Source: Rhynchonema sp. JSB1_4 (taxonomy: Eukaryota; Nematoda; Chromadorea; Monhysterida; Xyalidae). From it: a DNA stretch of 64,000 bases. Shown here piece by piece: positions 1 to 11,685 of the stretch. The translations under genes were made by a program, and so were the position numbers. The notes beneath the pieces were generated by a model, which saw only the letters and a program-made list of their open reading frames with translations, did not search any database and was not told the DNA's origin. The first letter of the stretch is position 1. The number at the start of each line of letters is the position of its first letter. The stretch is from the NCBI GenBank assembly GCA_030248065.1, contig JASAMV010009104.1, forward strand, positions 41,233-105,232. Direction: 5' to 3'.

Positions 1-347
1 ACGCTTTCATCAACACCATACAAACAATGAACGAAACGTTGGTTGTTGTTGGTTGCTCGTGAATACCGTTGCTTTGTGAAACATCAGCTGCACATACACA
101 TGTATGTTCCACAGACACATCACTGTGACGTACGCCAAAGTGACGTCAACACCTGCGCAACCCAAATTTCAATTCTCGCACGTTGTCGATGAAGTGAATT
201 CTGTGCGGGAAGATTTCGAGCCGCCGCTGTCGGGCCGAACGCACAAATTACGAGGTTGGTGCATAGCTACTGTAGCTGGTGTGCCCTTTTTGTTGATTGA
301 CTTGTTGACGTTTATGCAACTTTTGCGCACCCACCAAATTCGCGCAG

Positions 348-2502
348 ATGGCCTGTGTCACAACGGCATCAAACGCGGTTGGTTCAACCCGGGACCGACC
401 AAGTGTCTGAGTCTGTGTCCGCAAGCGTGCAACAGTTGGGTGGAGGGCACCACATTCGGCTACTTCCATTCGGCACAATGTGTATCCTTCGGTACCACCA
501 CGGCGTGCCGATGTGCCTTCAGTGAGTTATAATTATTGTTGGGTGATGCTTCACAAAAACGTATGCATATTGATTAATGACGCCTCGCAGGCGATTTGTT
601 ATGTCGTAAGTGTTAACGGCAAATTTTTGGAAATCAGTGGAAAAGTGCATACCCGGTCGTCAGCATGTCTCACTTGCAGAGCACCCCAGTAGCAGTTGTG
701 CGTTCCAAACGGTCGACAGCGGACTTGTGCCCAGCACGGGCCAGAGTGGTTGTCTGTGTGTGTGCAACAAAACATGCGGACAATTGTTCCCACGAACAAC
801 AACACCGGCGTCTTCGAAATCCAAAGGTTGGGGTCAATTGTTGCTAGTTAGGTGATGTTTCAAACCGATCAGTTTGACCCCTTGTATTCCAGAGTCACCG
901 TCCAGCTGCCAACAGGGCGTCGCCTACAAGTCGCTGTCGTTCACAACATGTGACCCATACAATGGTCATGGTCAATGTGTGACGCACTGCAACACGTGGA
1001 AGGCAGGTCGTGACTTTGGTGTGCTTGTGACGGCCGAATGCAGACTAGGTAGCAGTGATGTTTCGCAAACGGATGCAGCTTGGTCGTGTTATTGTGAGTA
1101 CGGTAAGTGACACCATGTGCGCCTTTATGTTTGAAAATCAGTGTTGATTAGCTCATGCGAACTGTTCGAACTTTCTCTGCTTCTGTTTGAAAATTTGGGG
1201 ACAAATATGTAAGCAGGTCAGAAATGTCCCTCACCCGAATGTCATTTGGGACGCTTTAGGGTCGGCATAAAGTGGAGTGAATGAGCCTGCATAGACAGCT
1301 TCCAATTGAGGCTACCGCCGTCAGGTGTGGATAGGGCGGACGGTCAATTGAGCAAAGCACATTTGAGCAAGACCACTTTGAGCAAGTGAAAAAGAGCAGA
1401 GTCCAAAAGAGCAGAACCTAAAAACGAATAGGCCTAAGCCTAAGCCCAAACACAAAACTAATCCTAAGTGTAAGCCTAAACCTAAGCTTAAGCCTGATAC
1501 CAAAATCAGCCTAAGCCTTAGCCATTGGAACAAAATAAGTGCTCTGCTCTTTTGGCCCTGCTCTTTTTTCACTTGCTCAAAGTGGTCTTGCTCAAATGTG
1601 CTTTGCTCAATTGTCCGGCCACCGTGGATAGCAGGTGGTGATTGGACACGCAGCTGCAATTTGCACAGCAAGCCCAACCTGATGTTTCAGAGAATGAATG
1701 TGAAACATCGATTGTGGACGAGAGATTGAGTGCGAGGGGTCGATGTGCGGATGGCGATCTCGTGAAGATATTTGGTCCGGTGAAAGGTCAGGACTAACTG
1801 TTGGTCATTAACGTCAATGTTGGTCAAGTTCTGTCACACAGTCACAACATATGACACACATGTGCAATCTACATTTGTCCAGATTTGTGTCCGGGCCTGG
1901 AGGGTGACAGTAAATGCACGAAACGTTGCGACACGTGGGCGCCGGGACTGCGGCCCAACTTTGTGTCGCTCGGTGGTCAATGTCGACACTATCAGCCGAT
2001 GGATGCCGTCGCCCAACGCGATCTGACTGCTTTGGTCCAACAACAACTCTGCCACTGCATCTACAGTATGTCCGCTCGCTTTTCTCTTTCATTGTATTTC
2101 ATAACGCGGAACGAGTGTATGATGACGTGTGTGATGACTTCAGCGAGCGGCTCAACCAGTTGCGACCCGCCAACGAATCAGCCATCGGCGCCCGGTCAGT
2201 CGGTCAAGGGCACTTTCGGTCAGGCGATTATTCTTGGCAGATTGGCGACTAATGATCGAAGGCACAGACGCCAGATCGATTCACAGTCGTTCACCAGTGA
2301 AACATCAACCAGCCAGTCGCTTTGTCCGCCACAATTGTGCAACTGTCCTGATGAGCTGTGCGAGGACTGGGACTTGGTGCACGAAAAAGGCAGGACCCGG
2401 CAAGGTCAACGAAAGGCAACGGCAGCAGAAGATCGAACGGGTGACACGAATGTGAGATACGTGAATGGCACTTTCGGCAACTTGGCGATTGCCATGCCTT
2501 AG
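348..2502 (+). CDS. Secreted cysteine-rich modular protein, 3' part of gene (exons 348-521, [680-826], 893-1102, 1883-2065, 2144-2502)
   Basis: I do not recognise the family. Three exons (348-521, 893-1102, 1883-2065) each encode one module with 6-7 cysteines and share the pattern C-x3-C-x2-W-x2-G ... C ... C-x-C. Each starts after an AG acceptor and ends before a GT donor (GTGAGT, GTAAGT, GTATGT), all in phase 1-1, the signature of shuffled or duplicated extracellular modules. A fourth possible phase 1-1 exon (680-826, Cys-rich, weak donor GTTGGG) may lie between the first two. The last exon (2144-2502) is also phase 1 at its start. It encodes a Thr/Ser/Pro-rich tail with a basic RRHRRQ stretch, a second cysteine cluster (CPPQLCNC) and two copies of a GTFG motif before the TAG stop. 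The start codon and signal peptide are not identified, so the gene may begin left of the window. Disulfide-rich content argues for secretion; the function is unknown. Confidence 0.6.
680..826 (+). other. Possible extra phase 1-1 exon of the cysteine-rich gene
   Basis: The stretch lies between a good acceptor (cttgcag) and a weak donor (GTTGGG). Its length is a multiple of three, its phase is 1-1 like the neighbouring exons, and it stays open. It encodes a short Cys cluster (GCLCVCNKTCG) followed by a Thr/Ser/Lys tail. It lacks the CxxW core of the other modules, so it may be a linker exon or intron sequence. Confidence 0.3.
1335..1626. mobile_element. Foldback MITE, family C, intact copy in intron
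   Basis: The two ends are near-perfect inverted repeats of about 80 bp built from CAATTGAGCAAAGC and repeated TTGAGCAAG / AAGAGCAGAG blocks. The middle is a run of CCTAAG-like short repeats. It sits in the intron between exons 893-1102 and 1883-2065 of the cysteine-rich gene. The centre carries a TTAA at 1488-1491 that is filled by two further elements in the second copy at 23.3-24.6 kb, so this copy is the empty-site reference. No coding capacity. Confidence 0.8.
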
Positions 2503-2579
2503 TCATCCTGTCGTTACCGACCATAGATACTCTAAGCATGCATGTGTTGTGTTCCATCATACAAGAAAGCATGTGGACG

Positions 2580-2585
2580 AATAAA
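2580..2585 (+). promoter_or_regulatory. Polyadenylation signal AATAAA
   Basis: A canonical AATAAA lies 78 bp after the stop codon of the cysteine-rich gene, supporting its 3' end. Confidence 0.55.
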
Positions 2586-5500
2586 AAATCCAAACCCGTG
2601 ATGGTACATAAACGTTACCATGCGGATGTGCGTTACGCATGGCCCCACCCACCTTTTTTGCTTGATTGTATTTGGGATTGGCTTGGGACGGCACACCTTA
2701 AAAGTAACATCTGTATTATTGGTACGCACATGCGTAAGTGCAGTAACCAACACCGGCAATACTAGGTACCCATCAGTTGTTTGTTGTCTTGTCATCGGAT
2801 CTGAACAGAGATACAGCATTGCACCACGAAAACTAGTCATTTTGTTTCTTTGCCAGTCAGACATACGCCATACAACTCGTATACCCTCACCCAATCACAC
2901 GGCGGTTTCACGTCAGAAACAACACATGGCCGAAACGCTATAAATCTCTTTCCACTTGCATCATGTTAACTGCATCGTCTGCAAACCATAAACATTAGGA
3001 CAGCCCTGATGCCTGAGTATCAAGGCGACCGGATACTGATACACATGTGTCACTCGCTAAATGCAGAACACGGCTGACAAAACTGGCTCCAGTTGTGTTC
3101 GCAAAATCATGTTTTTTGCGAAGCAGTCCAGGAGTGCCAGTTTAAAACTAACCCCTCACAGCAGACTCCAAATGGCATCTAAAACTTTATACAGACGCTT
3201 TCGGCCCCACCCACGCGCCAAAATCTATCTTGTTACACATCAAAAACGCAACATGCGGTTCCAAGGGTTTGATAGTCCGTTTCTGTCCCTGCTCGAAAGA
3301 ACGGTACATGTACATATATGTACATGCATACCTTACGTTGTGCCAGATAAACCGGGTAACCGTAACCTCTTTGGGTTCAATTGAAACAGCGCAGTCGCTT
3401 CTCCATGCGAAACTATTATTTTTCGTGCGCGCGTAAAAACGACACCCAATGCGCCATGATGCAACAGGCAGCAACAAAAGTGCCATGGCGCGGTGCCCAA
3501 TCAACTCGCACGGCGTCTTATCTTTTTGATCCCAGTCGTGGTAGCGCTTTGCGCCTGCACAATTCTTGGGTATTCTCGTAGTGTTGATGATTGTTGTTCT
3601 GTTTCCCGCCTTTCGGGCTAGGAATCAGCATTACAAATGACTATGTACATGTAGTTTGTGAACAAACCTTGTGCATGGCACTTGTACCATGTGGACGGGA
3701 CGTAACAAGAGACTACGGTGTAGGGTACTGCTGTGCCGAATGTAGTTGGCGCGTCGAAAACTTGGCGCGCGCTTCACTCTCAGTCTGGGTGGGTACCCAG
3801 CATATTTGTTTCCCCGGACATTACAAGCGGACGCGCATATGGTACACTTAGTATGCACGACACGCTTCGTGATCTGTCACTTATTACAACTTGGATTTCC
3901 GAGATAATTTTTGTGAGTTAACCCCATGAAATCTTTTAAATAACTTTTTATTTTCTCTCTTAAAGTAGTATCATTTTTTGCAGAAAAGTTTTCACTGTCG
4001 ATTACTCAGGATTGCTATGCTACATAGGTACTGGTATACATTATCTGAGTAACGCACACGCATTCGAGGGCCCAAACACATACCCGGGGACTCCCACACC
4101 CGACAACAGTGCCTGGGTTTTCGGACTTACTGTAGATTTGTCAGAAACTCGTGTTTGCATGGTATCCAAAAACGTAAACGTGCACATGCGTGCGCGCAGC
4201 AATTGCGGCCCTGCCAGCAGCAGCGAAGACCTACGAACCACGAAAACTTTTGTGCTGCGCCCTCTCATTATCCCCATGAGATTTGACGCCCTGCTGCCTG
4301 CAAGCTGCTGATATGACAGCAATAGTCGAACGCAATTCGGCTGCTGCAATTCCGTTGCTGTGCTTGGGTATATAGATATGTACAGTATGGGCACCCATAC
4401 GGCTATCCATTGAGGGTCTGAGGTCCCTGCTGAAACGCTTCCTTTTTCGACCGACCCCAAAACGGGCGCCCAACTGGTGCCAAACTGATACGACGAAAAC
4501 GGCGAGCGAGACACCAGTTTAGGGCACGCACCGCCCACACACACACGTCGTACAACTGCGAAGCTGCGCGTGATGTTTTGTTCTTCGCGCTGTTGTTGTT
4601 TTTTCAGATTTCTGAATGAAGTCGAGCAACGATCGCAGCAAACGGCCAACGTTATTCCCACCGTGATTCAATTTTCTTGAATTCATTATCTTGTTTTCAA
4701 TATAAACGACCCGCGCGCCTTTCTGCTGCTGCAGTTTTAATTTCCCCTTGAATATAATGCTGGTTTCACGAAACGTCCCCTTCACGCGCAATTTCACGTG
4801 CTCCAACACGATTTCCGCGCTTTTATTTTTTATTTTCCGATTTTATCAGTATCATGTTGTGACAGTGTTGCTCAATGACGGCGTCCGGCAGAACTCAATG
4901 AGGCGACAGACCACCCCGGTCTGTTTGCATCTTGGTGCAGTTCCGCATGTGCATCAGCCGTGCATGACATGATGCGAGATAAACTTTTCAAGCGCGATGG
5001 GGCTCAAATATCGACAGTCCATTTGTGTCTGACTATTAGGCACACAACAACAACTGGAACTGAGATTCAAAACGAAGCTCGTTAACGCACGCAAGCAGAC
5101 ATGCAGCACAGTGCACACCTCTGTGGTTATGACGTCAGATTCTCACAGTTGTTTAGTTCCGTTTGACATTATCAATACGATACCAACATAACATGTATAT
5201 TATGCAGACAGTTATCATCTGTATCCATTATCTCCAATTTTCCCACTCTCACACGTTGCACGTGAACCAGTTTCTCTGTTTGCTGTGTTTTATGGCCAGT
5301 GGACTGACTGAACTCTCGGTGTGTTTATTTACAATTTAGGCCCGTGTTGCAGATCTCAGATCAGGTTTGGGGTGGTGCCATGCCGAAATGGAATGGCATG
5401 CACGCGTATGATGCGTGCCACCCGCGTGCATCTATAAATGTTGCGTATAGCATTAACCCCCAAAAAATTCGCCGGGGATTTGCAGAAGCATTTATGTGCG

Positions 5501-8500
5501 GTACACAGCAACATTGTTGCTGTTCACCTTGTGTCAGAAGACGGAGTGGAAAGGCGGACTATGTGGCTAATCGCAGGTAGCGTGAAGTGTCTCAACACTC
5601 ACGAGCAGTCTCTTAATTGTTGTTTGAGCAACTGTTCCTATCGAGCATGTGCCCTTCTCGCTCTTCAACAGTCCAACTCTTACCGTACCGTCTGTATTGC
5701 AGCCGGTCTGGGCGGGTCAGTTTGTTGTTTGCATTCGCTTTACACAAGCGGTCAGTATATTGTTTGTCACCAGCAAAAAGATGAAGACGTCCCGGTATTG
5801 TGGCATGCCTTCGGAAGAGCCCAAAGATAAAACAGGCGCAGAAAGTTCGGTTCGGTGCAAAGTCATTGAAAAAACGCAGCGCGCTGAGCCAACTGTGGTC
5901 GACGGCACGCTTGCGTGCACACGCGCGTATCTGAATTTCGATCGCGCAGCGCGCGGGACCCTGGGGAAAAGCAGCTGCGCTTGCGAAATGGGAGACGCAT
6001 GCGCCCAAATGTGCGCAACTGCAAGCATCCCACCTCCTCCTTCACCCAAGCGCCTGTCAAATAGTTGATGGGCGCAATTGGTGCATTTGCAACCGACACT
6101 CTAGTTAGATTACTCTCGAAATCGGCAAAGGTACCAGAGAATTTTCAACGTAAAGCGTCACGGTGCGCCGCTTACTGTATCACACCCATATACCTACTGT
6201 ATGTAACAGTTGGCTGGATGCGCTGGATACCCTGGTTTTTCGGATGTGGCGACCACCATACATGTACGCAATTCGATTTGCATGAAACGTCCCACACATG
6301 GTTGCGAGGTTGGCAGGCTGGCAGTCAGCTACATATACGCGATAAGACAAGACTTGGCCACGTATACAGTATGACGGTCCGATATATTATCGTGCAATTC
6401 GTTTTTTTGGAGCGGCCGAGTGATAATGTGCGAGCGTCGATGCATGCAAAATGGCACAGCATCGTTTGGATGTCCGAAAACCCAGCCGTGCACTTTCATT
6501 CAAGAGTCGTTGAAACAATATGTACTTACTGGAGTTGCGGTTTTATCGCTTTTCGGGGGCTACGCTTTTTCGTCTTGTTTCGATGTTCCAAGCGAAGATG
6601 TTCCAAAGGACGTACATTATCAAGTTGGCCTATTAAACTGTTGCACATAGTTCCCCATTGTTGACACTTGCTGTTTGTCAGTTCCTTCAGATGAGTGACA
6701 CAATGTAGAGTCGTTTCGTGGCGACAGTGTACCTCGACCTGAGAGACTGTTGTAGCAGGTGTGCTTCCGAGTTTTAAAATGTATACTTGGTTTCTTACAA
6801 CGAGACCCGGCATTCAGTCTCGAAACCTAAGACAAACTTTGCGACAACGACTAACTGTCAGGGTTGAAATATTTTTTTAGAAAGTCTCAGATTCGGGGAA
6901 ATTCGGGGAAATCCTAAAACGCGCAAAAACGCGAAAAAATGCAACTTTAATTGACAAGTCGCTTTTGTGACTTGGTTTGCATCACTTACAGTATGAAGGG
7001 TGTTTACGTCATTTCGGTGCGATTCAACAGACTGTGCTTGACATGGACCGATGATTGTTGCTCTGCGGTACTTTTTTCAAAAACCATTTTAAAATTTTTT
7101 TTGCCGAATCCTGCTAATGGTAAAGTAGTTTCGGCGGTTTACATAGGGTAGTCATGGTGCACAACACTTTCGCCAAGGTGTCAGTGTTTCGCAGCACACT
7201 GTGAAACATCAATCAGGTGATACGTGCACACTTACGAGGTTAATGCCGCATCGTTTATCACACGGTTGATTGTATTCGACGGTAGTCGCTGTTGTAGTTG
7301 TAGCCTTCAAAAAGGTTGACACAGCCTAACTTACAGCAACGTATAGGTACATAGGCATCGGCTCGTATCCTCGATTTCGGACTCTGTGCTCAACGTACAT
7401 ATGTACGTAAATGTATAACGTTTTGATAATTGTGTATAATGCAAAGCTTGTGAACAATGCTTAATGTGCACAGTGCTCCGTTGCCGTTATCAATTGTCAA
7501 ACGTCTCCCCATTGACCGCCCTTTCTCCATTCGCACGTTCCATCGCAAAAGGGCCTACATATCTCTTCCTGCACTTTCTATGACGACACTCTGTGAGTTC
7601 AAATTGATTTACTTTCGCATCATTGCAGCCGTCACGTCAAATATGACTTCATACGCGTACTTGCTGCTTATCATAGGTATAGGTATATACATACCTTCAT
7701 GCCTCTGTACTCTCTGTTAGGAAATGGACTCATGGTACATAATACGTACATACATAAACGACTTTACCGTGTCACTCGGCAGTCGGCTATCGTTCACGCA
7801 GCAATTCTCGAGCTGCAAATAAAAATGTTCGATAGAACCAATACATGAGGTGGTGCTTGCAGTGTGACTGTAACGCAATCGCGTTTCATGTGACACCACG
7901 TCATCGTTTCCCCCACTATTTCGGCGCTGCAGCTATTGAATTCGCAATGTTCCGCCCAGGTCGGGGTAACCCTACATCGTGAACGTTTCGGTGCGTGTAC
8001 ATGGTATGGCCACACCGATGTGTACATGAGTGCAGTGACGCATTGTGCGCACTTGTGTGCCCACGCACTGGCAAAATTGGGTGGACGACGACGTCGTGCG
8101 CGTCCTTGTGACCCGTTTTTTCGGCTGTTGCTGCACACTAACAAGTTGTTGTCGTGTGTATCGATATTGGAGCTGAGCCGATTGTTGGGGTCGGAGGCAA
8201 AAGGCCAACGCTGCGCTCACCGCCCGGCCCCCAATAACGTTTGTCAATTTCGAACACAATGACCCAAAACTGCGACCAACCGGCCTTAAATCAATTCTAG
8301 CCCACTTATGTACAGTGCGCGGGGCGTTGCTGCAACTGGCAACTTATGGTTCGTTAAGACGTTCATTCATGGATCTAGGCATTTTTTCCTTCTTGCTCAA
8401 ATACTGGGTACATTTAGTCTGTTGTGGCTTGCAGCACAATGCCTGTACAGTTCTGTTCGAACCACTTTCAGACGCCAGGCCATCACATTGACCATACGTT

Positions 8501-9315
8501 TGGTGACTAATGGATACCAGCTTTCTGCTGCAAAAGTCCGCCTCCTTCCAGCTCCATGGAAACATCGGTGCTGAGAAGTCAAGGGTTTATGTTGTACAAT
8601 GTTTTCTGTTCACAGTCAGCGTAAATAAATCATGAACTCTTTTGTTTTTTCTTGGCATGATGGTCTTGCATGCGCACATGAGCGCTTTCGGGCAATTTTT
8701 GGGAAGATACACTCGGAAAAAAGAACTTGGACTGAATCGAGGTATCGACACAACCTCCATATTCTTGCTTCTGTCAATTTTCCAAATTGAAACAAACGAA
8801 CGTTCGTCAGTGTCGAACACAAACGCAAAGTAGTTTGCCGCCACTTGCACGCAATCGCAAAGCACTCGCACATGTCATGCGCCTGCCCGTGCACTTCCGT
8901 GATCCCCTTGAATACTAAATGCCACTGCCTTCTAACGGAACACAGAATTTGAGTTTTGACTAAAATGTTTGCAATGTTTGTTCGGCTTTTGTGGGTGCAA
9001 GGATCCCAAGCAGTCCTTTGTTGCTGTCATGTAACTAGTCCTCCCAGCTGACTACTGACCTTTCTCCTCTTAAAATACTGACGTGATTATTCTTATTTCA
9101 CACAATCAATGACTAGCGCAGCCACGGTTATCGTCGATTGTTGGAAGAGATGTACTGGTGTCTCACGGGCACTTTCATATAGAATATTAACAGCGTTGTG
9201 AAGGCGCAACTATACAGATCATAATATTCTGTTGCAGGGAAAAAGACAATAACTGGGTATAACAATAGCACCTGAGATTTTGTGCCCATTACATTACATT
9301 CCTCATCAAATACAC
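2586..9315. other. Gene-poor stretch
   Basis: I see no supportable exon, RNA gene or long repeat here. It holds scattered ACAT/GTAC-rich microsatellite-like islands (for example 3303-3332, 7397-7420 and 7671-7700) and one copy of the recurrent decamer TGAAACATCA at 7202-7211. Open frames up to about 200 codons occur (notably 4041-4661 on the minus strand) but lack family motifs, splice context or composition that would support them. Confidence 0.5.
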
Positions 9316-10669
9316 ATGATGCTACGAATTTACGCCGCTTCTCTGCTGATATTCTTTTTCGGTAAGTTTTACGTCGTCCCTTGAATTTGCGGTAAACGGG
9401 TGTCTCCGTCACGTGAGAAACAAGCTACCGTGCCCCATTCTTGTCCTCTGCCTAACTCTCAAAAAATGAATGCTTCTTTTAAAGGTATTTAGTCTAAAAT
9501 TTGTTGCCCACTAACATCCTTCAAGCTTCACACGAATTGTCGTAACCTTGTGCCACATTCAGCAGTTTCGGTGCACGCAGCGGCCAAAAAGTCGGACGCA
9601 GCGGACGAGTCAGACGATGATGGGCTGAAGGACAAGGCGGACAAACGTCCGCGCGCATTCTTCACGGACGGCGGCATGCCCGACAAACGACCGCGGGCGT
9701 TCTTCTCAGAGGCCGGCGGCATGGACAAACGACATCGAGCCTTCTTCAACGCCGACGGCGACGGTCTGGATCTCGACAAACGACCTCGCGCGTTTTTCAC
9801 TGAGTCGAAACGACCCGGTCAGTCTTGTTCCGACAGCACTCTCTCTCTGTTGTAACTTGTGCCAAACACGCACACGCAACACCTCATTGTCTCACAAATG
9901 AATCCATCTGTGCTTCACATTATCACAGGCGGACGATCCTTTGCCGATGATGGTCAGATGATGATGGATAAACGTCCGGGTGGCCGATTTTTTGCACCGG
10001 ACTGGTCGAGTTGGGATAAACGTCCAGCAGGTGAAACAATCTGTTCATCAGCAGTTTTATTGGTTTCGTTTCGTTTATATGCCTTTGGCATGTTTTGTCA
10101 GCTCATCTCCGGTACATGCGCTTCTCAATCGATGTTTTAAAACATGATATTTTTCAGGTCGCGCGTTCGCGCCATCTGATGACGCCTACAGCACGTGGGA
10201 CAAACGTCCGGGCGGCAGAATGTTCAACGGACCGGGATACGACTGGGAGAAACGTGGTTAGTGGACATTGTTGATCAGCATCCGTCTTGAGAGCACAACC
10301 CACGCGGTTTGAGAGAAAAGAGTGTAATGAGCACGCCCACCCTGGTTGTATACTGTAAGTGGAGGGAGAGCTCACATTGAGCTGCGAACATCAACCCGCT
10401 GATGATGGACAGCGAGCATCCCTGCTGCAGGTGGCGCACGTCCGTTCGTGTCGTCGTACGATTGGGGCTACGATAAACGCGTCGGCGTCCGTCCGTTCCA
10501 CGCCGGCAACGGCTACTACGACATCAAACCGGCCGGCCATCTCGGCGGGTCTCCCTATCGCTCCGGCTACTGGTGGCGCAAGAAGCGTCCTGGCGGTCGG
10601 TTCTTTGCGCCCAGCTACGACTACTCGCAATGGATCAAGAAAACCGCCGACCCGACGTTCTTCTGGTAG
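9316..10669 (+). CDS. Novel RAFF / PGGRFF neuropeptide-like precursor, 246 aa (exons 9316-9361, 9563-9817, 9929-10030, 10158-10256, 10431-10669)
   Basis: A secreted precursor cut at dibasic KR sites. Exon 1 encodes a start (MMLRI...) and hydrophobic core; the signal peptide continues into exon 2 and probably ends near residues 21-23 (VHAAA). Exon 2 (residues 17-100) has four KR-separated repeats of one type: PRAFFTDGGMPD, PRAFFSEAGGMD, HRAFFNADGDGLDLD and PRAFFTE. Exons 3-5 carry a second type, PGGR(F/M)F...W: PGGRFFAPDWSSWD, PGGRMFNGPGYDWE and a C-terminal PGGRFFAPSYDYSQW. All introns are short, GT-AG and phase 1, and the split codon is always the Gly (or Ala) at a repeat boundary. Peptides end in Asp/Glu before KR, so most are not C-terminally amidated. 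Proline directly after KR would slow proprotein convertase cutting. I know no named family with these motifs; the precursor architecture is strong, the function unknown. Confidence 0.85.
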
Positions 10670-11685
10670 ACAATTTTGATTATTCGCTCTCGCTCGCGCG
10701 GTCTGAGACCACACCACTCACCGTTCCTTGGAAATACAGGACATTTTTACGCTTTTTTTCACGTCTCTAGCCGATCGTGAACACGATTATAGTCCGAATT
10801 CATTGTCTGTACGCATCCGTACTACCTGTTTTGAGCTCATAACCACTTCTTCATCAACCTGTTATTTCAAAGTTTCCGCAAATATACGGTTTGTTTCGAC
10901 GCAGAGAAGTGCGAAACATTCACTTTTGGATCAAGTGTGTTCCCAAAAAATGACTTCAAATTCCTAGCCAACAATATGAAACAAGTTTTTCGACTTCCAG
11001 TTATGTTATACGAGTAATGTAGAATGAAAAAAATAAGAGATTTTGTTGATAATGACGAAGGTGTCAATAAGATTTCTACATCAATAACTTTATTGCCAAT
11101 AACGAATCGCGGTCTCACGCAACCAACGGGCATTCTTCCGAGTGGACAAACAAGTCTGTTTGGTTGTGTACAGTTTGATGTGCGTGTATTCTCTCGTGAT
11201 GCCAATTTTGTGGCTGATACTGATGAATAATGTATTGCTGATACTGTATTGCTTTGAAACACTCTATAAACATGTGACTGTTGAAACGTTGCTGCCTTTA
11301 CACATGTTCCATTGAACATTGCACACTGCACGAAAACAGTCCAGAAGCAAATCTGTCATTCAAGCTGACGTGGAGCGGTCACGTCGGTGCCTCGAGCATC
11401 ACCGTTACCCATAACGGACTCAATGACTACCTATTCCTGATCCGCGAAAATAATTTGAAACCGACAGTCAAAAACCGCATCACTCATATTGAACTTGATA
11501 TCATTTTCTTGAATCTGATGGCAATTTTAAATCTATTTTAGAACAGTTCAAAATATTCATGGCACATTATCATTGCCCTAACGAATAGTCACAGTACGCA
11601 GCTGAGCAAATGCAACATCTCCACCACGAAACAAACAAGTATTTCACACAGAATGAATGCTTGACGACCACCATTGAGAGGCAAC
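10670..11685. other. Intergenic stretch between RAFF precursor and kinase 3' ends
   Basis: The two genes converge here. No AATAAA close to either stop is obvious; a minus-strand AATAAA (11089-11094) lies about 600 bp beyond the kinase stop. A 154-codon minus-strand open frame (10867-11331) shows no recognisable motif. Confidence 0.4.

Noticed and set aside
4041..4661. 206-codon minus-strand open frame
   Set aside because: No recognisable motif, no supporting splice or polyadenylation context and no repeat of sequence elsewhere; likely a chance frame in GC-balanced DNA.
10867..11331. 154-codon minus-strand open frame downstream of the RAFF precursor
   Set aside because: Composition and motifs do not suggest a protein; it lies in the 3' flanks of two convergent genes.
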